Assembly (NCBI RefSeq): GCF_026191355.1
Contig: NZ_JAPHOQ010000012.1
Location: 1-64,000, forward strand
Reading direction: 5' to 3'
From: Legionella sheltonii
GTDB lineage: Bacteria; Pseudomonadota; Gammaproteobacteria; Legionellales; Legionellaceae
Length of the DNA stretch: 64,000 nt
Shown here: one piece after another, positions 17,465 to 26,333 of the stretch
Numbering within the stretch: position 1 is the first letter of the stretch
How the letters are laid out: the number at the start of each line of letters is the position of its first letter
Translations under genes and position numbers: made by a program
The notes under the pieces: generated by a model
Told to the model about the DNA's origin: nothing
What the model saw: the letters and a program-made list of their open reading frames with translations, nothing else
Database searches by the model: none

Positions 17465-19021
17465 TTACAACTTAGGGGTATAATCTAAGCCAATATTCCA
17501 AGGCAACAGTTTTTCATAATCATCAACACTGTTGCAAAGAGGAGCGTTCTTTAACAACATGACATAGTAATGATAAGGGTCGAGATTGTGTAATTTAGCC
17601 GTTCTGATGATACTGAAGTGTAAACACAAGGCCTCAGCACCTTCAACAGAGGCGCAAAACAAGAAGTTCTTTCGAGCAATGACCAAGGGTTTGATTTCTT
17701 GTTCAGTAAGATTGTTATCGATTTCCAGACGCCCATCATCTAAAAAGCGCATCAGTCCATCTCTATATTTAACACAGTAATTGAGTGCTTTCCCAAGCGG
17801 TGATTGGGGCAAAGTTGTAGGATAGACCTTATCAACCCATGTATTAAAGGCTTCCATGAGTGGTTTGGATTTTTCCTGACGCAACTGGTGACGTTGGTCT
17901 GGATTCAGTTGATTATTTTTAGCCTCACGCTCTATTTTATAAAGCTCTTTAAAAAAGCGCATGGCTTCTTTGGCAATGCCTTTGCCTTTATTAGATTGGG
18001 CAATAGGTTCAAATTTTCTGCGCGCATGCGCGTTGCAATTGACAATGTGCGCATTGCTGCTACCCACAAGTTCAAAAAAATTGTCACCATCGACATGTAA
18101 ATAGCCATTGAATCCGACAAACCAATCGTAAATAAATTGTTTGTGCTCCACATCGTTGTAGTCATAAAGAATAACGGATTTATCCGGTGGTCCACCCCGA
18201 ATGCAATACACATAGGATTTGGTTTCTGCTTTTCTTCCAGGCTCATGCAAGACCTGCAAGGTCGTTGCATCACAACTGGCCACATCATACTCAATCACAC
18301 TGTCTTTCAACAGATTATAAATGGGACGCAGTGGTGTCATTAACTCAATGAGCCAGCGCGCCATGGTTTGGCGTGAGCAATCAATACCATGTCGTTCGCT
18401 GAGTTGTCGCTCCAGATGGTACAGTGGTTGCCTGTCATCCAGCTTGCTGACCACCAGGAATGATAAAAACTCTTCTGTTGCTTTAATTTTGGGGAGAATT
18501 TGTTTGGGCGCTGCTGCGGTTACGATTTGATTCTCGCATCCTTTAGTGCAAGCAACTACTTCACGTCGTTGCTCCACAATTTCGATGACGCAAGGTTGGT
18601 AATGCAGTAGCTCTTTGGTTTCATAACGAATCACTGTTTTGCATGCACCACAGGCACATTGCTTGTCTTCATCAGATACCGGAATAATTTCAATGCGACG
18701 GGGTAGTTCTTTCTGCGCTTTTTTATTCTTCTTTCTTGTATGGGCAGCCACTGGTGTCATTTCTTCGGTCTGCTCACCGCTTGCTTCAGCCTGAGAAAAA
18801 ATGCTCTGATTATTTTCAAACAAAGACAGCTGAGGATTTTCAGGGTCAATATAACGCTCAGAGCGCTTGCCAAAACGGTGACGGCGTAGCTCCATGATTT
18901 GTGCTTTTAAAGAATCATAGGCTTCCGCGTAGTGTTCATTGCGTGCTTGAGATAGAGCAAGCTCTGCTTTTAATGCGAGTATTTCGTTACTTAATTGCTC
19001 TATTTTTTCTTCGTACATCAT
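17465..19021 (-). CDS. tnpC: IS66 transposase TnpC
   Basis: The 518-residue catalytic subunit of IS66. It has an N-terminal coiled coil (leucine-rich, about residues 1-45), a LRRHRFGKRSERY motif, a Cys zinc-binding region (CACGACKT ... CTKGCENQ), and a DDE nuclease core with YDVASCDATT, GYLHVDGDNFF and the conserved LTEQEIKPLVIARKNFLF end (as TEQEIKP). The C-terminal DDE-associated stretch AKLHNLDPYHYYVMLL is present, so the protein is complete. It sits last in the IS operon, 85 bases after tnpB. Confidence 0.93.
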   Translation of the reverse strand: MMYEEKIEQLSNEILALKAELALSQARNEHYAEAYDSLKAQIMELRRHRFGKRSERYIDPENPQLSLFENNQSIFSQAEASGEQTEEMTPVAAHTRKKNKKAQKELPRRIEIIPVSDEDKQCACGACKTVIRYETKELLHYQPCVIEIVEQRREVVACTKGCENQIVTAAAPKQILPKIKATEEFLSFLVVSKLDDRQPLYHLERQLSERHGIDCSRQTMARWLIELMTPLRPIYNLLKDSVIEYDVASCDATTLQVLHEPGRKAETKSYVYCIRGGPPDKSVILYDYNDVEHKQFIYDWFVGFNGYLHVDGDNFFELVGSSNAHIVNCNAHARRKFEPIAQSNKGKGIAKEAMRFFKELYKIEREAKNNQLNPDQRHQLRQEKSKPLMEAFNTWVDKVYPTTLPQSPLGKALNYCVKYRDGLMRFLDDGRLEIDNNLTEQEIKPLVIARKNFLFCASVEGAEALCLHFSIIRTAKLHNLDPYHYYVMLLKNAPLCNSVDDYEKLLPWNIGLDYTPKL

Positions 19022-19106
19022 GTTGAAATGGCACCTGTTTGCTGAGTCAATTATATCACATTACGTTGATTTTAAAAACAAATTAATCGTTTTTTGTAAA
19101 TTATTT

Positions 19107-19469
19107 CTAATAGAAATTCGTAGCCAATACTTCCGGCAACAATGTGTGTTTTGCAAAATCCAATCCTGAGAGCAGCCAGCTTAATTGGTCATTGGTAAGG
19201 CTCATGACCGCGTCATCGTGTTTGGGAAATTTTAGTTTTCCTTGCTCCAATCGCTTATAACAGAGCCAAAACCCATTTCGCTCCCACCACAGCATTTTTA
19301 TTTTATTGGCTTGGCGGTTTCTGAAAAGAAAAATTTGCCCTGATGTGGGGTTCAACTGAAGATGGTCGGAAATCAACATCACCAGTCCATCAATTTGTCG
19401 CCTAAAATCAATAGGCTTTGGATAGAGCCATATGCTTGCATTAAATGATAAAAACATGGCTAACCCCAC
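19107..19469 (-). CDS. tnpB: IS66 accessory protein TnpB
   Basis: A 120-residue IS66 Orf2 protein with the family signature WLYPKPIDFRRQIDGL, LNPTSGQIFLFRN and KMLWWERNGFWL(C)YKRLE. It is needed for IS66 transposition together with TnpA and TnpC. Its start overlaps the end of tnpA by about 10 bases, indicating translational coupling. It begins with GTG at 19469 or the ATG a few codons further in (MFLSFNASI). Confidence 0.92.
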   Translation of the reverse strand: MGLAMFLSFNASIWLYPKPIDFRRQIDGLVMLISDHLQLNPTSGQIFLFRNRQANKIKMLWWERNGFWLCYKRLEQGKLKFPKHDDAVMSLTNDQLSWLLSGLDFAKHTLLPEVLATNFY

Positions 19470-19786
19470 AAGGACAACAACATTGGCAATAAAGTCTGGT
19501 CGTGAATTTTTAGCTCATGCCCATTGTTCAATACCAAGGTGCATACTGTCTCTGGAGCTCTTTGTGTCAGCTTATTTAATTGAATCGGTACTAATTTGGA
19601 TGAAGCTATTTCTTCCCGATACTTTCGCTCCCAATAGCCAAATTGATGGTAGTTTAATTGATGCTTTCGACAGTACGTTACTCGCGACAAACCACTTTCT
19701 TTTTGATGCGTTACATGCTCCATCCATCTCTGTTCTTTCGTGCCATCTGTTTCTTGGGGGGATATAATTTGTGGGGATATATTCAT
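19460..19786 (-). CDS. tnpA: IS66 accessory protein TnpA
   Basis: A 108-residue IS66 Orf1 with a helix-turn-helix type N-terminal half (WMEHVTHQKESGLSRVTYCRK, in short form GLSRVTYCRKHQLN and FGYWERKYR). It is the first gene of the IS operon, reading from the right end, and overlaps tnpB. Confidence 0.88.
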   Translation of the reverse strand: MNISPQIISPQETDGTKEQRWMEHVTHQKESGLSRVTYCRKHQLNYHQFGYWERKYREEIASSKLVPIQLNKLTQRAPETVCTLVLNNGHELKIHDQTLLPMLLSLWG

Positions 19787-19845
19787 CGTACTCTCCTCTC
19801 TAAATTGATGTTGCAGAGTATGACGAAACGGAGATAATTATTAAA

Positions 19846-21732
19846 TTATGTAGTTGCTGGCGCGCTTACGTATGACATCCAGAGTAAAAACTGAAAATCA
19901 CTCAGAGGAATGTTGATTAGTTTATGATAGTCAGGTTGCTTATTTGAGCGTTTTTTCTTACTTTTTTTGGTATTTTTGATAATTGGGATTAGTTTGGCAA
20001 TATTTGTGGCTTTATAAAAGTCATGAATGCTGATGCTTCTATTTAAATCCTCACTTATTTTCGCAATGATACGAGCTGCTGATAAAGAGTGTCCTCCTAA
20101 ATCAAAAAAATCATCATGAATACCGACCAGGGGAACTCCTAATTCTTCTGACCAAATTTGTGAAAGTTTTTTTTCTAAGGCAGTACTGGGTTCTACATAA
20201 TCATGACTGGCACTTAATGAGGGTAAAGGTAATGCTGTTTTATCTAATTTACCATTAGCGGTTAGAGGGAAGAAATCAACCTTTACAAAAACTGAGGGAA
20301 TCATGTATTCAGGTAAATATATTTGTAAAAATTGTCGTAGTTGATTTGCATTTAGGGCGCTATCACCGTTTTTTAGGATGTAATAGGCTACTAATCGTTG
20401 TTCTCCAAAAGAATCCTTTTGAGTCAGTAGCACTGCTTCTTTAATATCAGGTTGAGTAAGCAGGTATTTTTGTATTTCACCTGGTTCAATACGATATCCA
20501 CGTATTTTGACTTGCTCATCAATTCGCCCTAAATATTCAATTACTCCATCCGAACGTTTTTTGCATAAGTCTCCTGTTTTATATAAACGAGTTTGGTTAT
20601 TGGTAATAAATTGTTGTTGCGTTAATTGGGGTTGATTTAAGTAACCACGAGCCAGACATGTGCCACCGATATATAATTCGCCTGGCTCTCCATCTCGAAC
20701 AGGCTGACCTTTAGTATCAAGAATCAAGCAATTCATATTGGAGCCTGCTGTTCCAATAGGCACATTGGTACCTAAATCGACACAGTTTAAAATACTTATT
20801 TTATAAGTTGAAACTGCTACAGTAGTTTCTGTTGGTCCATATTCGTTATATAAAACATGTTTAGGGTAGAGCTTAAGCCAAGATTGGCATTCAGTAGAAG
20901 ACAAGTTTTCTCCACCAAGGATAATCGAGCGTAATTGGGGTAAGGTAACGAAGTTATTTTTTGCTTCTTGCACAAGTACCTTAAAATAACTTGGAGTCGA
21001 TTTTATGATGTTAATGCGCGATTTTGCTAAATAATGCAGATAAGATCGTACATCTTTCTTAATCACATCTTCGCAAAGAACCACAGTTAACCCAAGCATT
21101 AGAGGAACAATAGTCGAAGTGACTGACATATCAAAGATAGGATTGGCAGAAAAATCAATTCTTTGCTGAGGTTTACACTGAGTATAATCAGCAAACCATT
21201 TGCAATAATTCACCACCGAACGATGCTCAATGAGCACGCCTTTGGGAGCGCCTGTGGAGCCAGATGTATAAATTATATAGGCTAAATGTTCAGGAGTATT
21301 TGTTGGTGCGAGGTTATCTATTGGCTGTTTATTAATCTTATTATTATTCCCATTCAAGAGAATTACTGTTCCCTGGTAGGATTTAAATGAATCAGTAAAC
21401 TGAGATTGTGTGATTAAAATTGGTGCTTGGCTATCATGAAGTAAAAATAATAAACGTTCTTTGGGTTGAGATGCATCTAAAGGCAGATATGCTCCGCCTG
21501 CTTTTAAAATGGCAAGAAGTGTTATTAGAAAATTAAATGAACGGTCCAAACAGAGTGCAACGGGAGTGTCTGGCTTTAAACCTGAGCTTTGTAAATAATG
21601 AGCCAGTTGATTGGCTCTTTGATTAAGCTCGCGATAAGTCAGTTTTTCATTCCCTTTTAGCGCAGCGATATAATTGGGGAAGTGGCGCGCATATCCTTCA
21701 AATAAGGCATGTATTATTTTTTTATTAGCCAT
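19846..21732 (-). pseudogene. NRPS fragment: adenylation and carrier domains, truncated by IS66
   Basis: The protein activates an amino acid as adenylate and loads it on a carrier thiol. Adenylation motifs are all present: YTSGSTGAPKG (156-161 core), FDMSVTS with the Asp that binds the amino group, NEYGPTETT, YKTGDL, GRIDEQVKIRGYR and NGKLDKTAL. The carrier domain follows with DDFFDLGGHSL, whose Ser549 takes phosphopantetheine. Then a condensation-domain start (IPLSDFQFLLWMSY) runs into the IS66 end, which adds VSAPATT and a stop. The A-PCP part is intact and may still be made; what is lost is the downstream condensation domain (16004-17446). No thioesterase, reductase or phosphopantetheinyl transferase is in the window. 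An MMPL exporter lies directly upstream. Confidence 0.9.
19870..19877. repeat. target site duplication of IS66, right copy
   Basis: GTATGACA follows the right inverted repeat of IS66 and matches 17426-17433 exactly; on the coding strand it gives part of the MSY codons of the interrupted synthetase. Confidence 0.9.
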
Positions 21733-21980
21733 TTTTTGTCCTAAATTCGGCAGTTAAAGAATAGCGTACAATCTAAATCTTTTGCTGAATTTAAAGCTCT
21801 TTTGGTTATTTTTTTATCCATGTTTTTGCTCTTTGAGCAATAAAAAACACCTTTATTTTCCATAAAAAATAACTAAAAAACCTTTAAATTCAGTATAGTA
21901 AACACTTTTGCTATATTCAACTTAGAAAAAAAATAATAAGGATCAGCCGCTTTTTATCGGTTAATTTTGCGAATTTAGGA

Positions 21981-24200
21981 TTAAAGTTTAGGCAAGAGTC
22001 GATCTAACCATTTGGGAAGGTACCAGACCCAATTTTTAAAGAGAGCCATTGTGGCAGGTACCAAAAAGCTTCGTATTAAAAAAGCATCCACGAAAATGGC
22101 AACAGCAATGCCAAGTCCAAATGCTTTGACCATTAATACATCTGCAATCAAGAAGGAGCAGCAAATTACTATAACAATAAGAGCCGCACTCGTAATAATA
22201 CGACTGCTTTTTTCGATACCAAAAATAATACTTTTATTGTTGTCTTTAGTGACCTGATGCGCTTCTTTTATACGAGTTAGTAAAAATACCTCATAGTCCA
22301 TTGAAAAGCCAAATAAAGCACAAAAGATAATGACTAATAAACTAATATCGAGCATTTCTTGTGGTTGGAAATTAAGTAATTTAGATAAATATCCTTTTTG
22401 AAAGACAAAAACCAGTGCACCGTATGAGGCGCTAAGGCTTAATAAAGTCATTAAAATAGCTTTCAAAGGGAGGAATATAGATCTTAATAGTAAAAGCAAG
22501 ATGAGATAAGAAAATACAATGATCCATAGAATGGCATAAGGAAGAACACGATAAATACTATGCAGCACATCAATATTACTCACAGTGATGCCAGTCAATT
22601 GCACCTTTAATCCCGAACCTAATTGGATGTGATGTAGTTCATTAACCAGTTTTTTGGTTTCTTCTGAATTGACGGGATACTTGCTAATTACATTGATAAT
22701 CGCCAAATGCTTGGTAGTGGTGGTGTCCAACAATTGCTTCACACGCGAATCGAGTAACTTTTTATCGAGATGATAAAGGGTATAATATTGACCTTTTTTG
22801 AGATCCGAATTGCTGCTAATAATGCCATTGACCTCTTTGACCAAGGGATTTTGTTTTAACTTATGAACCAAATCATATATTTTGGATAAGTTATGACGTG
22901 ATAAAATTGAGGAAGAGGGTGATTCTATGACCAGGATCACCGGATTTAGCTGTTCAATTTGAAATTTCTTTGCATAGGTATCATAAAAAGCTCTGTGTTC
23001 TGATTGTTCAGGAAAAATCCGATAATCTGAAATGCCAAATTTTGCTACTAAAAAAGGATATCCAAGCACTAATAAAAAGATAAGAATAGGAAAGAAAAAC
23101 AGGTAAGGGTGTTGCACGACCCGTTCTGCCAGCCAACGCCAATAACCATAACGTTCTTTTTTCCTAAATAAACGTACCGATAAAAAGTTAATTTTTGATT
23201 TCAGTACAGCAAGGATTGCTGGTAAAAATATGGTTGAGATTAATACCGCAAAAAATACAGCCGCTAAACCACCCACTGCAACTGAAAATAAGATGTTGAC
23301 CGGGAATAAAAATAAGGCGCTGAGACTTACAAAAACAGCCAAGCCGCTGAAGAAAATGGCTTTACCTGCTGTTTCTTGAGTTGTTGCAATTGCTTCTTCA
23401 ATATTTGAACCGTTTTTTAATTCATCCCTAAATCGACTAATAAAAAACAATGAATAATCCAAGCAAAGGCACAAGCCAAGTAATAAAGCGATGTTAATTG
23501 TGAAGATAGAAAGAGTAAACAAATGTCCAAAAAAATAGAGTGTGGTTAAAATAATGATTGCGCACCCACCACCCAAAATAATTGGAAGTGTGGCTGCAAC
23601 TACCGATCCAAATACAAGAATTAACGTAATAATTGCGACTGGTGTAGCGACAAAATCCGCTTTATAAAGGTCAATTTGTGTCTGTTGATTCACGTTTTGC
23701 ACGAAAAGTGGTTCCCCCCCAAGTAGCACTGTCATATGGGAAGGCTTTTTTATTGATTGTTTAAATTGCTTTAATAATTCATCACTAAGGGGTTTATTCG
23801 TTTTAAAGATTACTGCAGCATAAGCTGTGTGTTTATCTTTGGAAATTTGATTTTTAGCATCCGGGTAAATTATTTCATTTTTAATCGGAAAATCTTTTAA
23901 ATCAGACAATGATTTTTTGATTTTTTCTTTAAATAAAGACTGAGTCGCTAAATATTTTGAACTATGGTACATGATAAGAAATTTATTTTTATCGTTGTAG
24001 CCTAATTTTTTATTCATGTACTGTTCTGTTTTTGCACTCGCAGAACTCTCATCAATAAATCCAGTTGTTTTAAATGGGGTAATAATGTGGGGTAAAAAAG
24101 GAATGCAAAAGACGATTGCAAGTAACCATAAAGCTATAATTGGCCAACGCAGTTTATTTATAAATCTTCCTAATCTGTATGATAGCGCTTTTTTTTGCAT
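21981..24200 (-). CDS. MMPL/RND-superfamily exporter, 739 aa
   Basis: A single-chain inner-membrane transporter with two repeats: each has one helix, a large periplasmic loop and a block of five helices. Visible features include the N-terminal helix (WPIIALWLLAIVFCIPFL), the repeat-1 block from about 185 with LGLCLCLDYSLFFISRFRDEL, and the repeat-2 block with GFSMDYEVFLLTRIKEAH. The two DYxxFxxxR(I/F) motifs are the proton-relay Asp-Tyr signatures of MMPL proteins. Such proteins export lipids, lipopeptides, pigments or drugs. It is 248 bases upstream of the interrupted peptide synthetase on the same strand, so it may have exported that product; this is inference. Its start lies 78 bases from divergent epmC. 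Confidence 0.85.
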   Translation of the reverse strand: MQKKALSYRLGRFINKLRWPIIALWLLAIVFCIPFLPHIITPFKTTGFIDESSASAKTEQYMNKKLGYNDKNKFLIMYHSSKYLATQSLFKEKIKKSLSDLKDFPIKNEIIYPDAKNQISKDKHTAYAAVIFKTNKPLSDELLKQFKQSIKKPSHMTVLLGGEPLFVQNVNQQTQIDLYKADFVATPVAIITLILVFGSVVAATLPIILGGGCAIIILTTLYFFGHLFTLSIFTINIALLLGLCLCLDYSLFFISRFRDELKNGSNIEEAIATTQETAGKAIFFSGLAVFVSLSALFLFPVNILFSVAVGGLAAVFFAVLISTIFLPAILAVLKSKINFLSVRLFRKKERYGYWRWLAERVVQHPYLFFFPILIFLLVLGYPFLVAKFGISDYRIFPEQSEHRAFYDTYAKKFQIEQLNPVILVIESPSSSILSRHNLSKIYDLVHKLKQNPLVKEVNGIISSNSDLKKGQYYTLYHLDKKLLDSRVKQLLDTTTTKHLAIINVISKYPVNSEETKKLVNELHHIQLGSGLKVQLTGITVSNIDVLHSIYRVLPYAILWIIVFSYLILLLLLRSIFLPLKAILMTLLSLSASYGALVFVFQKGYLSKLLNFQPQEMLDISLLVIIFCALFGFSMDYEVFLLTRIKEAHQVTKDNNKSIIFGIEKSSRIITSAALIVIVICCSFLIADVLMVKAFGLGIAVAIFVDAFLIRSFLVPATMALFKNWVWYLPKWLDRLLPKL

Positions 24201-24278
24201 TTTTATTGTCGGAACTCCAAATTCCCTAAACTTATAAATATGATGACTCTTTAAATATATTAGTATAAATTAGACAGT

Positions 24279-24842
24279 ATGTGTAAATTAATGAGTGAAA
24301 AGCTATTTGTGCATCAATATCAAGATCTAATAACCCTTTTTTATAATTGTTTCGGCAAAGAATTTAATACTCGACTTATAAAAGGCGATAACGAACCTAT
24401 TTACTTACCAGCTGATGAGCAACGCCCTTATAATGCGCTGTATTTTGCTCATGGCTTTTTTAGTAGTGCACTTCATGAATGTTCCCACTGGCTTATTGCC
24501 GGAGAAGAGCGTAGAAAACAAGTAGATTTTGGATATTGGTATATGCCAGACGGGCGGACTGCAGAACAGCAAGCCTTATTTCAGCGTGTTGAAGTAAAAC
24601 CGCAAGCATTGGAATGGATACTCTCTAAGGCTGCAGGACATAAATTTTATATCAGTATCGATAACCTAAATGGGACAGAATCAGATACTGTTGCTTTTAA
24701 ACAGGCAGTTTACGAACAGGTAAGTCATTATTGTACCCATGGATTATCACCACGTGCGCAAAAATTTCGTGAGGTTTTATGTTCCTTTTATGGCCAGCCA
24801 TCCGTTTTAAAGATAGAAGATTTTTCTGTAGAAGAATTATGA
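24279..24842 (+). CDS. epmC: elongation factor P hydroxylase EpmC
   Basis: EpmC (YfcM) hydroxylates the beta-lysyl-lysine side chain of elongation factor P, the last step of the EpmA/EpmB/EpmC modification path. The protein shows the family's metal-site segment ALHECSHWLIAGEERRK, the DFGYWYMPDGR block and the VKPQALEW block. Length (187 aa) is typical. Two starts are possible, at 24279 (MCKLMSEK) and 24291 (MSEKLF), without a strong ribosome site at either. It is transcribed divergently from the MMPL gene and ends at a strong 11-bp hairpin. epmA, epmB and efp are not in the window. Confidence 0.88.
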   Translation: MCKLMSEKLFVHQYQDLITLFYNCFGKEFNTRLIKGDNEPIYLPADEQRPYNALYFAHGFFSSALHECSHWLIAGEERRKQVDFGYWYMPDGRTAEQQALFQRVEVKPQALEWILSKAAGHKFYISIDNLNGTESDTVAFKQAVYEQVSHYCTHGLSPRAQKFREVLCSFYGQPSVLKIEDFSVEEL

Positions 24843-24860
24843 GCCATCAATTATGAAAAT

Positions 24861-24886
24861 CCCCTCTCCCACGAGTGGGAGAGGGG
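24861..24886. terminator. hairpin between epmC and the NTPDase gene
   Basis: CCCCTCTCCCA, loop CGAG, TGGGAGAGGGG is a perfect 11-bp stem between convergent genes. A second degenerate CCCTCTAC...GGGAGAGAGG pair follows at about 24931-24952. It has no U-tract and resembles a dispersed intergenic hairpin. Confidence 0.55.
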
Positions 24887-25008
24887 TGAGGGCTGATTAT
24901 TGATGTCAATTTCCTCATCACCCTGGAACCCCTCTACACAAAGGGAGAGAGGATATCCTTACTTAAGGACAGGGACTTTTGCGCTTTCGCCCAGGTTACA
25001 ATAGGAAA

Positions 25009-26136
25009 TTAATGATGTAACACTACACCGAGAGTCCAATCCAGGTTTTGTGCTGAAGGGACATAATTCACTTTCTGGTTTGCTGTTAAGCCATAGCCTT
25101 CTACCATTAAAGCATAATAAAAAGCGGGTAACAGGCAATAGGATTCAATGTATTCATTATTGGGGAATTGACTGCTAAGACTTTCCCATTGCTGATGACA
25201 AATTAGATTATTTGCTTGTTGCAGTAAATCTTGAATCGCTAATTGATTGCCATGGAACTGAAATGGTTTACTTTCTACAAGATTGGGAAAACCGCCAATG
25301 GCATACCACGAGTTAATATGGCTGGCAGAAAGAATAGGTTGGACTTCATTTTTAACTTTATGCATTTTAATTAATGGGGATACCTCTTGTTCACAAATCA
25401 TCGCATCACCTTGTCCAGAGTTCCCATCTGGAAGAGGATAACCCTCAGCGAAGCACGAAGTAGTATCCAGAAGTTGGTGGGTCATTTCGTTTTGGCCAAG
25501 TCCCAGAAAACTGTGAACAGATAGATTGATATGTTGACCGTACAAATCCAATTCAACTTGTGGGCCTTTGTTATCCGCATTTTTTTGAATTGGGAAAACG
25601 ATTTGCACTGACGCGCCACCAATATCCATAACTCCTACAGATTGGCCTGATGACGTGAGGGCCCCTATATGATAATTCACTGCAAGCCAGTCATATAATG
25701 CTTCATCAAGACCAGTAATTGTTTTCGCGTCCATCAATTGCCATTCAGATTTCTGACCAAACCACTTTTGTACTTCTTGATAATAAATTTTTTGTTTGGT
25801 TTGTGGTACAAGACGCATTCCTGCTGTTGCATAAAAATAAACAGGTATGTGTTGTGTAGGGGCGCCTGAGAACAGTGTTGTTAAGTACGCATCTATGGTA
25901 TTTTGATTTGCTTCAATCATCGCAAATCCGGGTTTGACCTTCTTAGACCATATTTCATTAATATGAGTGGGAGTGTTCGTTTCATCAAGATCATAAGCAA
26001 ACACATGAAGTCTTGATCCCGTGCTCCCAGCATCAACAACGGCAACACATTGATGCTCACTGCATGAAGGAGAATCAGCATAAACATCGGTTATTACCAC
26101 AAAGAAACAAGAGATAAAGAGCAAAAAACGAAGCAT
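25009..26136 (-). CDS. secreted NTPDase (ecto-apyrase, GDA1/CD39 family)
   Basis: The enzyme hydrolyses nucleoside tri- and diphosphates outside the cytoplasm. An N-terminal signal peptide (MLRFLLFISCFFVVITDVYA) precedes the apyrase conserved regions: ACR1 VVDAGSTGSRLHVFAYD, ACR2 YFYATAGMRL, ACR3 ITGLDEALYDWL with the catalytic Glu region, ACR4 GVMDIGGASVQIVF and an ACR5-like AIGGFPNL. This is a eukaryote-type enzyme; Legionella pneumophila has homologues, one needed for full virulence. At 375 aa it is near the bacterial length. It contains paired Cys residues consistent with export. It is monocistronic and converges on epmC. Entry into host compartments is known for the family in L. pneumophila but is not shown here. 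Confidence 0.93.
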   Translation of the reverse strand: MLRFLLFISCFFVVITDVYADSPSCSEHQCVAVVDAGSTGSRLHVFAYDLDETNTPTHINEIWSKKVKPGFAMIEANQNTIDAYLTTLFSGAPTQHIPVYFYATAGMRLVPQTKQKIYYQEVQKWFGQKSEWQLMDAKTITGLDEALYDWLAVNYHIGALTSSGQSVGVMDIGGASVQIVFPIQKNADNKGPQVELDLYGQHINLSVHSFLGLGQNEMTHQLLDTTSCFAEGYPLPDGNSGQGDAMICEQEVSPLIKMHKVKNEVQPILSASHINSWYAIGGFPNLVESKPFQFHGNQLAIQDLLQQANNLICHQQWESLSSQFPNNEYIESYCLLPAFYYALMVEGYGLTANQKVNYVPSAQNLDWTLGVVLHH

Positions 26137-26275
26137 AGTTAAAATCTCAATAAAAAAGTATGTAAATGATACAGTATGTATTTTTTGTTTTCAATATGAT
26201 ATTATATGTAAAAAATGATACACTATTTTTTACATTTTTTATGTAGGTGGAATTTTTACCTCCATACTTTAGGCT

Positions 26276-26288
26276 GGGTTAATAACCC
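26276..26288. repeat. degenerate GGGTT-AAT-AACCC hairpin
   Basis: GGGTTAATAACCC followed by a T-rich stretch lies in the divergent intergenic region between the NTPDase and the DMT transporter. No gene reads into it on the plus strand, so a terminator role is unlikely. The arms resemble the 15308 and 54810 hairpins. Confidence 0.35.
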
Positions 26289-26333
26289 AAGCTTCTTTTT
26301 TATTTAAGTCAGTTTTCAGGCAGTATTATCATT

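Larger units (their letters stand above)
17434..19869 (-). mobile_element. IS66-family insertion sequence, complete, 2436 bp
   Basis: The ends match as inverted repeats: GTAAGCGCTCCAAGAACCAC on the left against GTAAGCGCGCCAGCAACTAC read inward from the right. Both ends begin with the GTAAGCG typical of IS66. The element carries the standard three genes tnpA, tnpB and tnpC in this order on the minus strand, all full length, so it may still be mobile. It is flanked by a perfect 8-bp duplication and interrupts a nonribosomal peptide synthetase gene. Confidence 0.93.

Noticed and set aside
24840..24960. CRISPR-like repetition of CCCTCTC / GAGAGGG segments
   Set aside because: The segments are inverted hairpin arms without regular spacers or a repeat of constant length.
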